Notes under the pieces: generated by a model
Told to the model about the DNA's origin: nothing
What the model saw: only the letters and a program-made list of their open reading frames with translations
The model's database searches: none
Program-made: the position numbers and the translations under genes
Source of the DNA: Nepenthes gracilis
Taxonomy: Eukaryota > Streptophyta > Magnoliopsida > Caryophyllales > Nepenthaceae
Assembly: GCA_033239525.1 (NCBI GenBank)
Contig: BSYO01000033.1
Coordinates: 4,207,501 to 4,271,500, forward strand
DNA: 64,000 bases
Direction: 5' to 3'
Shown: positions 48,622 through 59,059 of the stretch, piece by piece
Layout of the letters: each line of letters opens with the position of its first letter
Numbering within the stretch: position 1 is the stretch's first letter

Positions 48622-51600
48622 ATGGGAGTCGCCGATGGGACGGCCGACGACAAAGCCTCCGAATCTCCGCTTATCCCTACATCCAGCACTGCGTCCCAGA
48701 AGATCCCGAAAGATACGTTCCACTTCGCCTACATCATCTATTTCACTCTCGGCGCGGGCTTCCTGCTTCCGTGGAACGCTTTCATCACAGCAGTCGATTA
48801 CTTCGACTACCTCTACCCAGACGTTAACGTGGATCGAATCTTCGCCGTCGTTTATATGCTGGTGGCCCTGGTCTCTCTCGTCATCATCATCTTCTACGCT
48901 CACAGATCCGACGCCTATGTCAGAATCAACGTGGGGTTAAGCCTCTTTGTGGTGTCCCTGTTGGTTGTTCCCGTTATGGATGCGGTCTACATTAAGGGCC
49001 AGAGCGGGCTTTATGCTGGGTTTTATGTGACGGTTGTGGCTGTTGGGCTCTCTGGCCTGGCGGATGCTTTGGTACAAGGTGGACTTATTGGGTCCGCCGG
49101 AGAGTTGCCGGAGCGCTACATGCAGGCTGTTGTTGCCGGGACTGCTGCTTCTGGTTAGTTTTTCTTTTTCTGCTTTGCTAGTTCTCACTGTTTTTGAGCT
49201 GGGTTTTTAGTTGAAGGGATAAAGTGGAATATCTGGTCTCTTTGCTCAGTTGAATTTTGGTGGTTTGTTGGACATTTAAACAACAGATACAATCTAAACT
49301 TATAGAAGACTAGATATTAGATAATAACGTTGTTGGCTTGGACTGATTTTGTGTGATTGATTTTGGTGTAACGTTGTTGGTCTTCTCAGAGCATAAATTG
49401 GGGCTTCTTGGGTTATTTGATTTGGGACTTCTTGGTGTATGTCGTAGGTCACCAACGGTTAGCTACTGATATCTCAACTGCGAGGCCTTTGGTTCAATAT
49501 GTGTGGAGCTGGCGGGTGGGATTATGGGAGGAGGGTGCACCCAATGTACAGTCCATGGCTCACCCAGGTGGACATAAAAAATACAGCAATAGAATAATCA
49601 TTTATGGTGTTGATATCCTTAGTAGTTTGGACTAAAGAGCATTGGCATTCGGGTTGAGTTGGAATTTTTTTATTGCTGGAATAGATAAAAGTGCAAACCT
49701 ATAGAAGTTAATCATTGTTCTTCTGCTTCCTAGATGAGTTCTTTCGTTTTATACTCACTGGTACTTATAATTGTTGGAATCATGTATCAGATTCAAGAAA
49801 TGGGAATTGTGGTGTCTTCCTCGGTAGAATAAGTCAAGAGTGTTTGATCTATAAATTAGAAACAATATCTTTGCATTACAGAGTAAAGGCTGCTTATAAT
49901 TGAACTTTTCTGGTGCTCGGAATGGCGGAACTGTATGCTGGGTCACCATTTGTTGGTTTTATTATCAGAGATAAAGTTAATAGATTTCTCAAATCTCCTG
50001 TGCAGAGAATATGATTCTAGATTGTTATCTCTTATAAAAGAAGTACAAATTTTCAGTGTACCAGCTCCCTATACCATAATATGAGGCCGGCATCTATGTC
50101 TGAGCCCTAGTCTCCTTTTACTATTCTTGCAAATTCACTTGTCAATATATGAGTCGTGTTATAGGCGCCTGTTTGCTTTCTGAGGCTAATTATGTGGACT
50201 ACAAGTTGTGGTTTGTACTTTGAAGGACATTACGCAGGCTTTGAGGATTTCTTGAGTGTCTGATTTCTCTGATGAGTTTCTGTTTGGTTTGATTGTGTGT
50301 TGGTTTTGGTATGAACTGGTTATTTTGTTTGGTTCTGAGGAAGTTAGAGTGACTACTACCCGGCTTCCTCCCAGTTAACTGAAAAGGACAGGCCATTACA
50401 AAAAAAGTCCCATTATGTGCCAGGTCTAAGGAAGGATGATACTGATTTTGAGTCTATTATAAGCGATTCTATATTGTATTATGCAAAAGAGAGTTTTCAT
50501 GATGGGAACCTGTGGCCACCAAGTCACACGATAACATCTCTATAGTTGCGGCAAGACATTTCTTCTGCGTTCTTGTTAACTCCAACTTCTTTAATTAGAG
50601 AGATGAATTAGTGAAGTTACCCTCAGAAACACATTTTCAACTTGACATTTTTTTACGTAGACACATTTGAAATTTCTACTTCTTGGAAGGTATAATTTCT
50701 GAAGAGGTGGGCACACTTGATTCTCAATCCAAACTAGGTTGCTAATTTCTCATACACTCCTATGATTGATTAGCTGCTGAAGCACCGATGTGTGAACTGG
50801 CTTGTGATTGTGATGCCATTTCCACGAGAAACGTTCTCCAACCGTAAAAAAGGGGGGGTGGGGTGTGACAATAAATGAGGAGGTTTCTATAGCAATGTGT
50901 TTAGTTTAATGATCCTCTTCATTTGCGTTTCAGTCATCGGCAAGTGTTCAAATCTGTCAATTTGAAAGGAGGCTTCAGGCAATAACTCAAGCATCATCTG
51001 ATGAGTTCTGTTAGGATTTTTATATATTTTTTTATTTGCTCTCATAACAGCAACGGTAAGGATTTTTTACTGGAAACTCAGGCAGTTAGAATTTTTATCA
51101 ATACATTAATCTGTGTTAAAACCATCTTATAAACCTGGCCGATTCGAATAGTCACGATGAAATCACGATGAAATCTTTTACGGTTGAGAGTATAAAAAGA
51201 CTGTAACAACTTTCATGTATGATTACATCCATTTTGAAATTCATGCACAATACCAATTCAACTTATAAACTACCCAACTCCAGGGGTCCTGGTTTCATTC
51301 TTAAGAATCTTCACGAAAGCTGCATATTCACAAGATTCAGAAGGCCTCAGAGGAAGTGCAATCCTATATTTCACTGTTGGAATCATTCTCATGGTCATCT
51401 GCATCATCTTCTACAATGTGGCACATAGACTTCCTGTTTTTAAATACTACAATGACCTAAAGAGTCGTGCCGTAAATGAGGATAGGCAGGAGAATGGTTC
51501 GTTAGCTGGACCTCAATGGAGATCTTCTTTGTGGAAGATAGTGGGTAGAGTCAAGTGGTTTGGTTTCGGAATCGGTCTCATATACATTGTGACCTTGTCG

Positions 51601-52014
51601 ATATTTCCGGGATACATAACCGAAGATGTGCATTCGGAGATCTTCAAAGATTGGTACTCGATTTTCCTCATTACCGTCTACAACGTGTTCGATCTCGTCG
51701 GCAAATCATTGACAGCTGTGTACCTGCCGGAAAATCCAAAAGTCTCTATTGGCGCATCAGCTGGGAGATTGTTGTTTTACCCCCTGTTTTGGGGGTGTTT
51801 GCATGGTCCTAGGTTCTTCAGAACCGAGATTCCTGTGACGTTTCTGACTTTTTTGTTGGGACTCACAAACGGCTACCTCACGAGCGTATTGATGATTTTA
51901 GCTCCGAAAACCGTCCAGCTTCAGCATGCTGAGATAGTGGGGATTGTGATTGTGTTGTTCTTAGTTGTTGGCTTAGCTATTGGCTCAATAGTGGCATGGT
52001 TTTGGGTCATCTGA
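48622..52014 (+). CDS. Equilibrative nucleoside transporter, ENT1-like (SLC29 family), two exons
   Basis: Exon 1 is 48622-49153 and exon 2 is 51284-52014. The 2130-bp intron has GTTAGT donor and CCAG acceptor, phase 1, and joins GTAASG to VLVSFLRIF. The product is 420 residues, close to plant ENT1. ENTs carry nucleosides through the membrane with about 11 helices; plant ENT1 relatives have been reported at the tonoplast or plasma membrane and may act with protons. Visible marks are the first helix FAYIIYFTLGAGFLLPWNAF (35-54) with the PWN signature, VQGGLIGSAGELPERYMQAV (151-170), a charged loop after KYYNDLK, FPGYITEDVH, YNVFDLVGKSLTAV, LFYPLFWGCLHGP, and a last helix ending AWFWVI. The hydrophilic N-terminus contains SPLIPT. 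The start has a good context (GACGATGG). No polyadenylation signal was identified. It is convergent with the VEN4 gene. Confidence 0.95.
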
Positions 52015-52540
52015 TCTTTAAAATCAACCTTGTATCGTGTCAAATTCTCTTGAGTTTATAGTCGTCTGATCTTCTGGATTGAAGTTCAAGACTGTAAGTG
52101 TTTCTGAATCCGTGCACAGCATTGTTAAGTTCTTCAGAATGTCAGGATGGTCATAGCGTCACCAGGCTTTATATGTCATGGGTTTTTTAAGAGTCGGAAA
52201 TATACAATGTTATCTTTATTTTATAGGGAGATTATGCCGCATTTTTATACATGAGACATTCAATTCACTATGTAGTGATCTCATTTTTCAGCTGCTTACG
52301 TTTTTTAAAGGGGGGCACAGTAGATAGTGTATTCGCATCCTCTCATGTAGTATTAACAAATTTTTTTGTTTTTTGTTTTTAATTTACTTTATTTTTTTAT
52401 TTTGTTCTTTGTTATTTTTTTTCTTAAAATTTTAGTCTGACTAAACAAATTGAAATAGAAATTTAAACATCTCAACATGAAAGTGAAAACCCCAATTAAT
52501 TATTTTCTCTACAATTGTAGGTGCAATTATAATTATATTG

Positions 52541-53092
52541 ATGGTATATTTGATTATTGAAATGAAATAAGATAGGAATATAATAATTATTTTTAAAAAA
52601 ATAGAATAAAATAGGAATAAAGTTAAATATTTTTATTATTATATTTAATTGGTAAAATAAAATAAGTTAATAATTATTATTTTAATATTTTGTATATAGT
52701 AATAGTATAAGAAATAGAGTAAAAATTTATATTAATAATTTTTTTATCCTTATTTAAGAAAAAAAAATTTTGGAGGCTAGAGAGCAGGAATAATGTCTAT
52801 ATGCTTCTATAATGATATTCTCGACAGTAATAATATTTTTTATAGTAATAATAATAATAATGGTAAAATGGGAATAAAATTTATAGACTATAAGAATAAT
52901 TATTTTTTATATATAAGGAATAAAAAAGTATATAAGAAAATATCATATTTTTTATTCTTTTAAGTTTAAGAAATAAATATTTTTTAAAAAATGTTTATTT
53001 TGTATTAAAAAATAAATAATAAAATAAATATTATATTAAAAATAATATGAGAATAAAAATTTTATTCATATCAATTAAATATGCACTAAGCA
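52541..53092. mobile_element. MITE-like element with terminal inverted repeats
   Basis: The left end GGTATATTTGATTATTGAAA and the reverse complement of the right end (TAGTGCATATTTAATTGATA) agree over about 25 bp with a few mismatches. Between them lies roughly 500 bp of non-coding A/T-rich DNA with AGGAATA blocks near the left end and AGAATAA near the right. Size and structure fit a non-autonomous DNA transposon. The superfamily is unresolved, and no clear target duplication is seen. Confidence 0.42.
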
Positions 53093-53189
53093 GAAAGGTA
53101 TTAATTAGGATAACATGAAAATTAGCTTTTGTAAGCTAAATACGGTGGCTGAAATCAGGTAACTGAAACAGAGTACTAAAAATCAATTT

Positions 53190-53575
53190 AATAGAAACAT
53201 CTTTTATGTCAGTGTCTTTTAAGATTTTAAAATTAAAATTAAAAAATATATGCTTAATTTTAATTTTATTGACATTGAAATTAGATAAAATTGAATTATA
53301 ATTTTAAGAGGAAAAAAAAGTATTTTAATATAAATTTTAATTTTTTGAATGTATGAAATTTGGTATAATATTATTTAAAAATATTTTATTTTTTAATGTA
53401 AATAATATTATACAAATAAATTTTATTCTAATAATTTTTTTAAAAAAAATATTTTTATTATATTATTAGCTTTTGATTTTTAAGTAATATTTGTATATAA
53501 TTTTTTTAAAAACTTTAAAAATAAAATTATTATCTATCTATCTTTATTGGATACAAACAATTAAAATCTATCAAG
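53190..53575. repeat. MITE-like repeat related to 46590-47070
   Basis: A/T-rich and non-coding, it shares block order and right-hand end with 46590-47070. Confidence is low because such composition aligns easily by chance. Confidence 0.3.
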
Positions 53576-53684
53576 GCAGAATCGTCCCATGATATCAATT
53601 ATCAATACCTTTCTCGTAATAACAATAATTTTCTAGAAGTAGCGAATTTCAGCTAAAGTTCCAACCAAACGAGAGAGCACAAGT

Positions 53685-53690
53685 TTTATT
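53685..53690 (-). terminator. Candidate polyadenylation signal for the VEN4 gene
   Basis: AATAAA on the minus strand, 258 bases after the stop codon. Plant signals are loose, so the actual cleavage site could differ. Confidence 0.4.
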
Positions 53691-53947
53691 AAGAATATAT
53701 CTAAAATTATATTTAAAAAAATCTATCCAACCAAGCATGCTTACTGATAAAAGGTCAAGCGATTTAAGCAATACTAATGACCCACATCATATACTGGCGA
53801 AATCTAATCAAATTAAGACTGGCGTTACTTAATTCAGTTGAATGTTATGAACATTTTATAGCTTGGGCTAACTTTTACGACTACTGCTATATGCATATAT
53901 GAGTATGTGCGAATTACCAGTTTCGGCTTCAGGATAGAGATGAGCCA

Positions 53948-56900
53948 TCAATCATAGTAGTTGCGTCTCCGCTTCTTCTTCTCTGGAGTGGCATGAACCT
54001 GAGCTTTCATCCCGAGACTTTTCAGCTGAAAATTTTCGAAGGCTTCCGAAACCACTTCGACCTACGTTAAATTTTTTTTTGAAATTATTTATGGGAACTA
54101 AAGCCGTGAGGATTAAACTTATTTTGAATTTTACAAACCAGCTCGGGCTTCTTGGAATACACCCTCACTATCTTATCTTGGCAGCATGCAGGCAGCAAGT
54201 GACTGATGCGTTCGTCTTGTATAGAAAATTTCTCGTCGCACTCGTAATCCTGTTATGCAATGTAAGACAGCAGTTTTTGTCAGATCGACACCAACTCTTC
54301 AAAATATTGAAGAAACCAATGCGGAAATTAAAAACCCGATTTAGCCGAACAATAATGTCAATTTACTCTAGCAATGAAGCCTACAATGCTGGAGTCGAGC
54401 TTCATTTCCATGGATTAAAATAGTAGTATAAATATCGATATCAATCGTGGCTATATTAGATGATATGTATTGTTTTTAACGTTGTGAATTTAATAGACTT
54501 TCATGATCACATCAAAAGTAGATTATGTACTGAATTTTTATCATACTTAATCATCTTTTTATCTCTTTGAGAAATTTTAGTCAATTTTATCTCAATTATT
54601 CTACAATTTTTTGGGTTTGTAAAAATATCTCAAAATTTTTAATCCATACATGCTTTATGCATGTACAAAACATGTAATTTAAGGTGTTTAGAAGATTTAT
54701 TTTTATTTAAAATGCTCATAATATAGATCTAAGCTTCCAAGATAGAAGTGAATCAAAAAATATATACAACATATTGGTCCATATGGTCGGAAAATATGTG
54801 GCACATATATAGTGACGCATTGGGATATTTCTCAAGAATCAGGAAACATAGTAATTGGAGTATTTTGATATTCATGTATACCGGCCGACATTTGAAGTTA
54901 TATTTTACTACATTAGATTAACATCAAAGATGGGTCTTTTTGCACCAATAAAAAAACAGTAAGAGACATTAAAAGTTTTTTTCTGATAATCCATGGAGGA
55001 GCAACTACAAGGCAGAATCGTATCCTTACCTTAAAAAACTTGATGCTGGAAGACAGGATACATGCAGAGAGAAGCAAAAATGAGAATTTCAAACTCAAAA
55101 CATATTGCGAATTGAATATCAATCAAGGATCTTCGAAGAACTATTTAGTGAGCCGTATGACAACGAATAATCGACCAGTTTGAAAATCCATACCTTTCAA
55201 GAGGGTTTCTCCTTCCACGAGTCAGATCAATCTTGACATTGCTCACTGCGATGTCTTCTTCTTTTAAGGTCACCCGACCACATACCTGATCAGATGTCAT
55301 TTCCTATAAGAGAGATCCAATTAAACTCATCAGAGTTCACATTAGCAGAAACAGTGGTCAAAACCTGTGAACAAATGATATCTTGTGCAGTGACGTCTTT
55401 GAAGTGCTCTAGCTTGTCCTTTGGAACAGCAAAATCATTGCAGAACTGCTTAAACAGAAGAACAGTTAGAGTTGGGATCAGAATGGCTCTATTCACAGAA
55501 CAATTGAAAATTTTGTACAATTACCTGATATAGATCCCGTCGACGAATCCGCAAAATCAAATCTCTAGCTTCCTTCAGCTCTTGGTCTGGATCAATTTCA
55601 ATGGTTTTTATTATTGAGTCATCTAACTGCAATTTCAGAGATTAATATATATATACATATATATATAATATCCTAGTAAGATATAAATACAGCAAACCAG
55701 AAAAGCCTAATAATATAAATTCATGCAAATCTCCCAGTACCTTCCAGTATTGTGCCGGATCACAAACATATGAATCGATTTTAAGATAATGATTTGCCTT
55801 TAACAAAGCATCAACAACCATAAGTTCTATTGCCTGAAGAAAAGAGAAGAGATAAATAGAATGGTCAATCCAGTCAGCCGCAGTTTCCTCTTCTCATGCA
55901 CCAAGACTTTTTATAACTTTACACAGGACACTTATAATTTCAGTTCAGCACCTTTACTTTTGCATGTGTGTAGACTGTTCGATGCAGATCGGCGCGTGCA
56001 ATGAACAACTTGTGGATTGTGAGATCTGAAAAGGTTACCAAATGTGAACTGAAAGTATCGAATTATGAATAGCATTTGACATATTGCACAAATTCTAACT
56101 TGTACTGACACTCTTTTGCACGATAACAAATCTCATCACCCATGACTCGCATTGTTTCCATTAATCTGTAAGTTACAGTGGTAAGCATGATTCTATCAGC
56201 ATTTACTCAATTTGGTAAAAGGATATTGTTAAAAGAGCATCAAGACAGGATAACATTTGGGTAAGCTTCTTAAACAATTGAATGATCTTTTGCATTACAG
56301 ATAGGGTAAGAGGAATAAACTTAAATATTCTGCATCATTTGCTAACAACCAAGTGAACCTCATTGATGATTAAGCACCTCTCAGATTGAAAGTTACAACC
56401 AAGACCACAAGCCCTAGAATCACGAACAATATAATCAAACCTGCACAAAAATTATATAACTATAGATCTCAATGCCCCGGACAAGTTTAAAAGTAGTTTA
56501 AAACAAATGACAAATGCACGTGGGGTGGGGGAGAAGGATGTAGAAGTTAGAATAGCAAAAATACTACTTGTCAACGTCTATTCCATTTCGACCATTAGCA
56601 ACAATATCATATAAGAACCTTTTCTCTGTCAAACTCTGCAATCATGGAAAATATGATAAGAATAATTAACCACAAATTTCCTTTTACATTATGAAAATTA
56701 AGAACTAGGTAGTGAAATAGTCACTGTCAAATATCCCATGGATTTCACGACTTCTTACATTAGTTGAAGCATTGTCACTGCTAGCAACTATCATGTCCTA
56801 TCAAGAGAACATAATAACCATCAGAAGAATGAAAAATAAAGAGATAACCAAAAAGGAAATTTAGCATGTTACATACTACCAAAGTCAATTTGTATCTAGA

Positions 56901-57255
56901 AACTTGTGCTGAGAGCTCAAGCCAGACAAGATGCGAAATTGTAAATAGCAAGACACTTGTTGAATGCAAAGCATATCAACTCAGCAAATAAGCAACTACG
57001 GTCAACCCATCCCATATGTGAATCTAGGACATCAGGTGCTGCAAGAGCACTCATATGGAGTAAATTCTTTAAGCTTGCAAACAATCGCTATTCCATCCAT
57101 TCATACAGCACAATAAGAAAAATAAAGGACAATCATCAAACATGTTCTCATTTAACACATGTACCTTTACTTTTTTCAAGGCTTCATATTCAATATCGAT
57201 GTTGTGCTCATCAACTATGTAATCAACCATTCTGGTTGACATATCTTCATGTGAC
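53948..57255 (-). CDS. SAMHD1/VEN4-like deoxynucleoside triphosphate triphosphohydrolase, 3' part (13 exons)
   Basis: Exons: 57255-57165, 56797-56759, 56635-56568, 56440-56378, 56165-56110, 56025-55952, 55833-55741, 55626-55525, 55445-55365, 55285-55194, 55045-55030 (16 nt), 54249-54139, 54061-53948. All junctions are GT-AG, phases agree, and together they give 332 codons plus TGA without a stop. The protein reads SHEDMSTRMVDYIVDEHNI, then ANGRNGIDVDKFDYIVRDSR, then RVMGDEICYRAKEYLTIHKL, and ends in the basic tail KKKRR. This is the C-terminal two thirds of SAMHD1-type enzymes, which cleave dNTPs to deoxynucleosides and triphosphate; the Arabidopsis homologue is VEN4. The aspartate of FDYIVRD would be the last metal ligand of the HD site. 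The other HD residues lie in upstream exons not present in the window. A copia element sits at 58154-63804 in the upstream intron. Whether the 5' half exists beyond 64000 is unknown. Confidence 0.88.
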
Positions 57256-58148
57256 CTGTAACATCATAGGTCAATTCAACAAACACAAACAGACACTGAA
57301 TTTGTGCAAAGGAAAAAGCTTCCACAATTAATCTCATTACTGTGAAGTAAAATGCATGCTCATTTTTTGAGTAAATAACGATACAGGAGAACCCAAAGGA
57401 AGAACTGCAGAAGCCAAAGAGAGAGAGGATAACAGCAATCCCAACAAACTGAGGAAGAACACAAGCATTTGATGCCCCCACACAGATGCTTAAGAATATA
57501 AATACAATCACTAACCCTACAATCTGCAACATACATTTGCTCAAGTACAGCTGTAACGTGTGTGATGCTGGAGAGTGCAACAAAGATACTATTACTTATA
57601 CTACATTTCCCATTATTTTCTTTTATCAGGAAGAAGATGCTACATTCTGCATGCAGTTATATTATTGTATACTCCATTTCACATAATCTGTTAGGTCTTT
57701 GTTGATTGGCTCTTATATTTCTATGACAAAAATTGGTCTCAATGGAGTAATATTTAAGTCTTTTTATATACTAATCAGGATCCACTGTGACTCAAGATAT
57801 GTTCATCAAATTTGCAAAAGATTGGATGCTAAAAACATTCAAAACGCACATAAATAAACTGGTGTTCAAGTCAACATTCAAACGCTAGGGTGTGCACTCG
57901 TGCAGTCTCAATAAATTTACAGAACAAGTCACGCATGTGCGTTGTTAGAACGCACACATGTGCCAATAATAGAATAGGCCATGCACATGTGCCTTCAGAT
58001 TGCTCACATGTGTAAATTAACAAAATGGGTCACACATGTGTGCCCTTAAATTGCGCATATGCACACACTGACGTTTGAGCTAGCAATTGACCCAGTGTTC
58101 GAATGTCAGAGTACAAAAAACATAGTTCTACATTTTTTTTTAGCCCAA
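57256..58148 (-). other. Probable VEN4 intron segment left of the copia insertion
   Basis: No exon is recognised on the minus strand here. A short frame at 57215-57583 merely extends through the acceptor of the first visible VEN4 exon. The right half is a different kind of sequence, with the CACATGTG array at about 57930-58062, and may itself be part of an older repeat into which the copia element jumped. Confidence 0.5.
57930..58062. repeat. Array of CACATGTG palindromes
   Basis: Perfect CACATGTG occurs at 57955, 57984, 58005 and 58033, with variants GCATGTGC at 57933 and GCATATGC at 58055, at spacings of 21-29 bp. The intervening sequences share little (GCC, CAGATTG, TTAAATTG), so the palindromes are more alike than the spacers. 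Each palindrome is also an E-box (CANNTG). Confidence 0.75.
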
Positions 58149-58153
58149 GTTTT

Positions 58154-58968
58154 TGTTGGGAAATATGGCGACAGACTTTCTCACTCAAATAACACAGTAA
58201 GGAAGATGAACGAAGAAGAACAATGAACACAAGAATTTTACGTGGAAAACCCTTATCAATCAAGGGAAAAACCACGGGACAATCCGTCCACTGAAACGCA
58301 TTTCACTATGTGAGAGATTTGGGAACAAATTTTCCCTGTTACACAGTAGAGAATAAAGAGAAATCGAATAATAGAGCAATGACAACACACACACGGTTGT
58401 TTTCAGTTCCTCTTTCCTTCACCGTTTTTCTCTCTCGCTCTCTCTAGTACTCGGGCACACTCACACACCCCTCGCATACACGTATTCAGCAAGTTACAAT
58501 ACTTGCTTTTGAAAAACCGCACACTGAGAGATCTAGGGCAATTTTCCCTCCAGAAAGGACAGGATCAATCCTTGCTAACAATATGAATATTCCCTGTCAA
58601 AAACGCCTCCAGCATAGCCGTTTGAGATCACGTATCTCCAGAAAATCTGCTGAGTTGGCGTTGTACTGGATTTCCTAGCGGGCGGCTAACCGTTGGCCAT
58701 CCGTGTTCTTCAGGAAACCGGTCAACACCCCTGTTGACCGTCTGAAAATTTGCCCTTCTGGAATCTCTCAGTGAATCCGGTTTACTTAACCGCCAAACCG
58801 GTCAACATTGTTTGCCGGTAATGTTGACCGTCAATCCGGTCAACTCCATTGACCGTCCATCCGGTCAACTGTGTTGACCGGAATTTCTTTCCTTTATAAA
58901 ACAGTATATTCGTACTCCGCCCAAGTTCTTCGATCACAAGAACTTCTTCACAGGAGTGATCCCCAACA
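58154..58968 (-). repeat. 3' LTR of the copia element (left copy)
   Basis: 815 bp. Eight TTGACC/GGTCAA hexamers (W-box cores) lie between 58720 and 58879, arranged as inverted pairs (CCGGTCAAC...GTTGACCG). The first ~485 bp (58154-58640) match the right LTR with about a dozen substitutions; the remainder differs much more. Confidence 0.95.
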
Positions 58969-58981
58969 AACTTCCCCTCAC
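58969..58981 (-). promoter_or_regulatory. Polypurine tract of the copia element
   Basis: On the minus strand GAGGGGAAGTT stands directly before the 3' LTR start TGTTGGGG. This is the usual position of the plus-strand primer. The same tract (GAGGGGGAAGTT) precedes the LTR of the decayed element at 2683. Confidence 0.8.
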
Positions 58982-59059
58982 GACCGTGAGGAAGTTGGAT
59001 CCATTAGCCCGGCTATCTCGCAGCATACTTCATTCTTCCCTCTTGGTAAAATCTTAGTC

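Larger units (their letters stand above)
52015..53947. other. Intergenic region between the convergent ENT1 and VEN4 genes
   Basis: The first 300 bp should hold the ENT1 3' UTR. A MITE-like element occupies about 52541-53092 and another repeat about 53190-53575. A minus-strand AATAAA at 53690-53685 lies 258 bases past the VEN4 stop. No further gene is seen. Confidence 0.6.

Noticed and set aside
48508..48903. Minus-strand 131-codon frame over ENT1 exon 1
   Set aside because: It is an antisense shadow of ENT1, whose plus-strand protein matches the family throughout.
53948..57255. A defence system combining the SAMHD1-like gene with the endogenous viral cluster
   Set aside because: They lie 16 kb apart with unrelated repeats and ENT1 between them. 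SAMHD1-type enzymes restrict retroviruses in mammals, but nothing in this sequence links the two.
57215..57583. 122-codon minus-strand frame ending in the VEN4 exon
   Set aside because: It reads the first visible VEN4 exon in the wrong frame and runs on through the intron; the correct frame is SHEDMSTRM after the CAG acceptor at 57256.
57930..58062. CRISPR-like array
   Set aside because: The repeats are 8-bp palindromes with short irregular spacers in a plant nuclear intron, with no cas-type gene; this is not a CRISPR locus.
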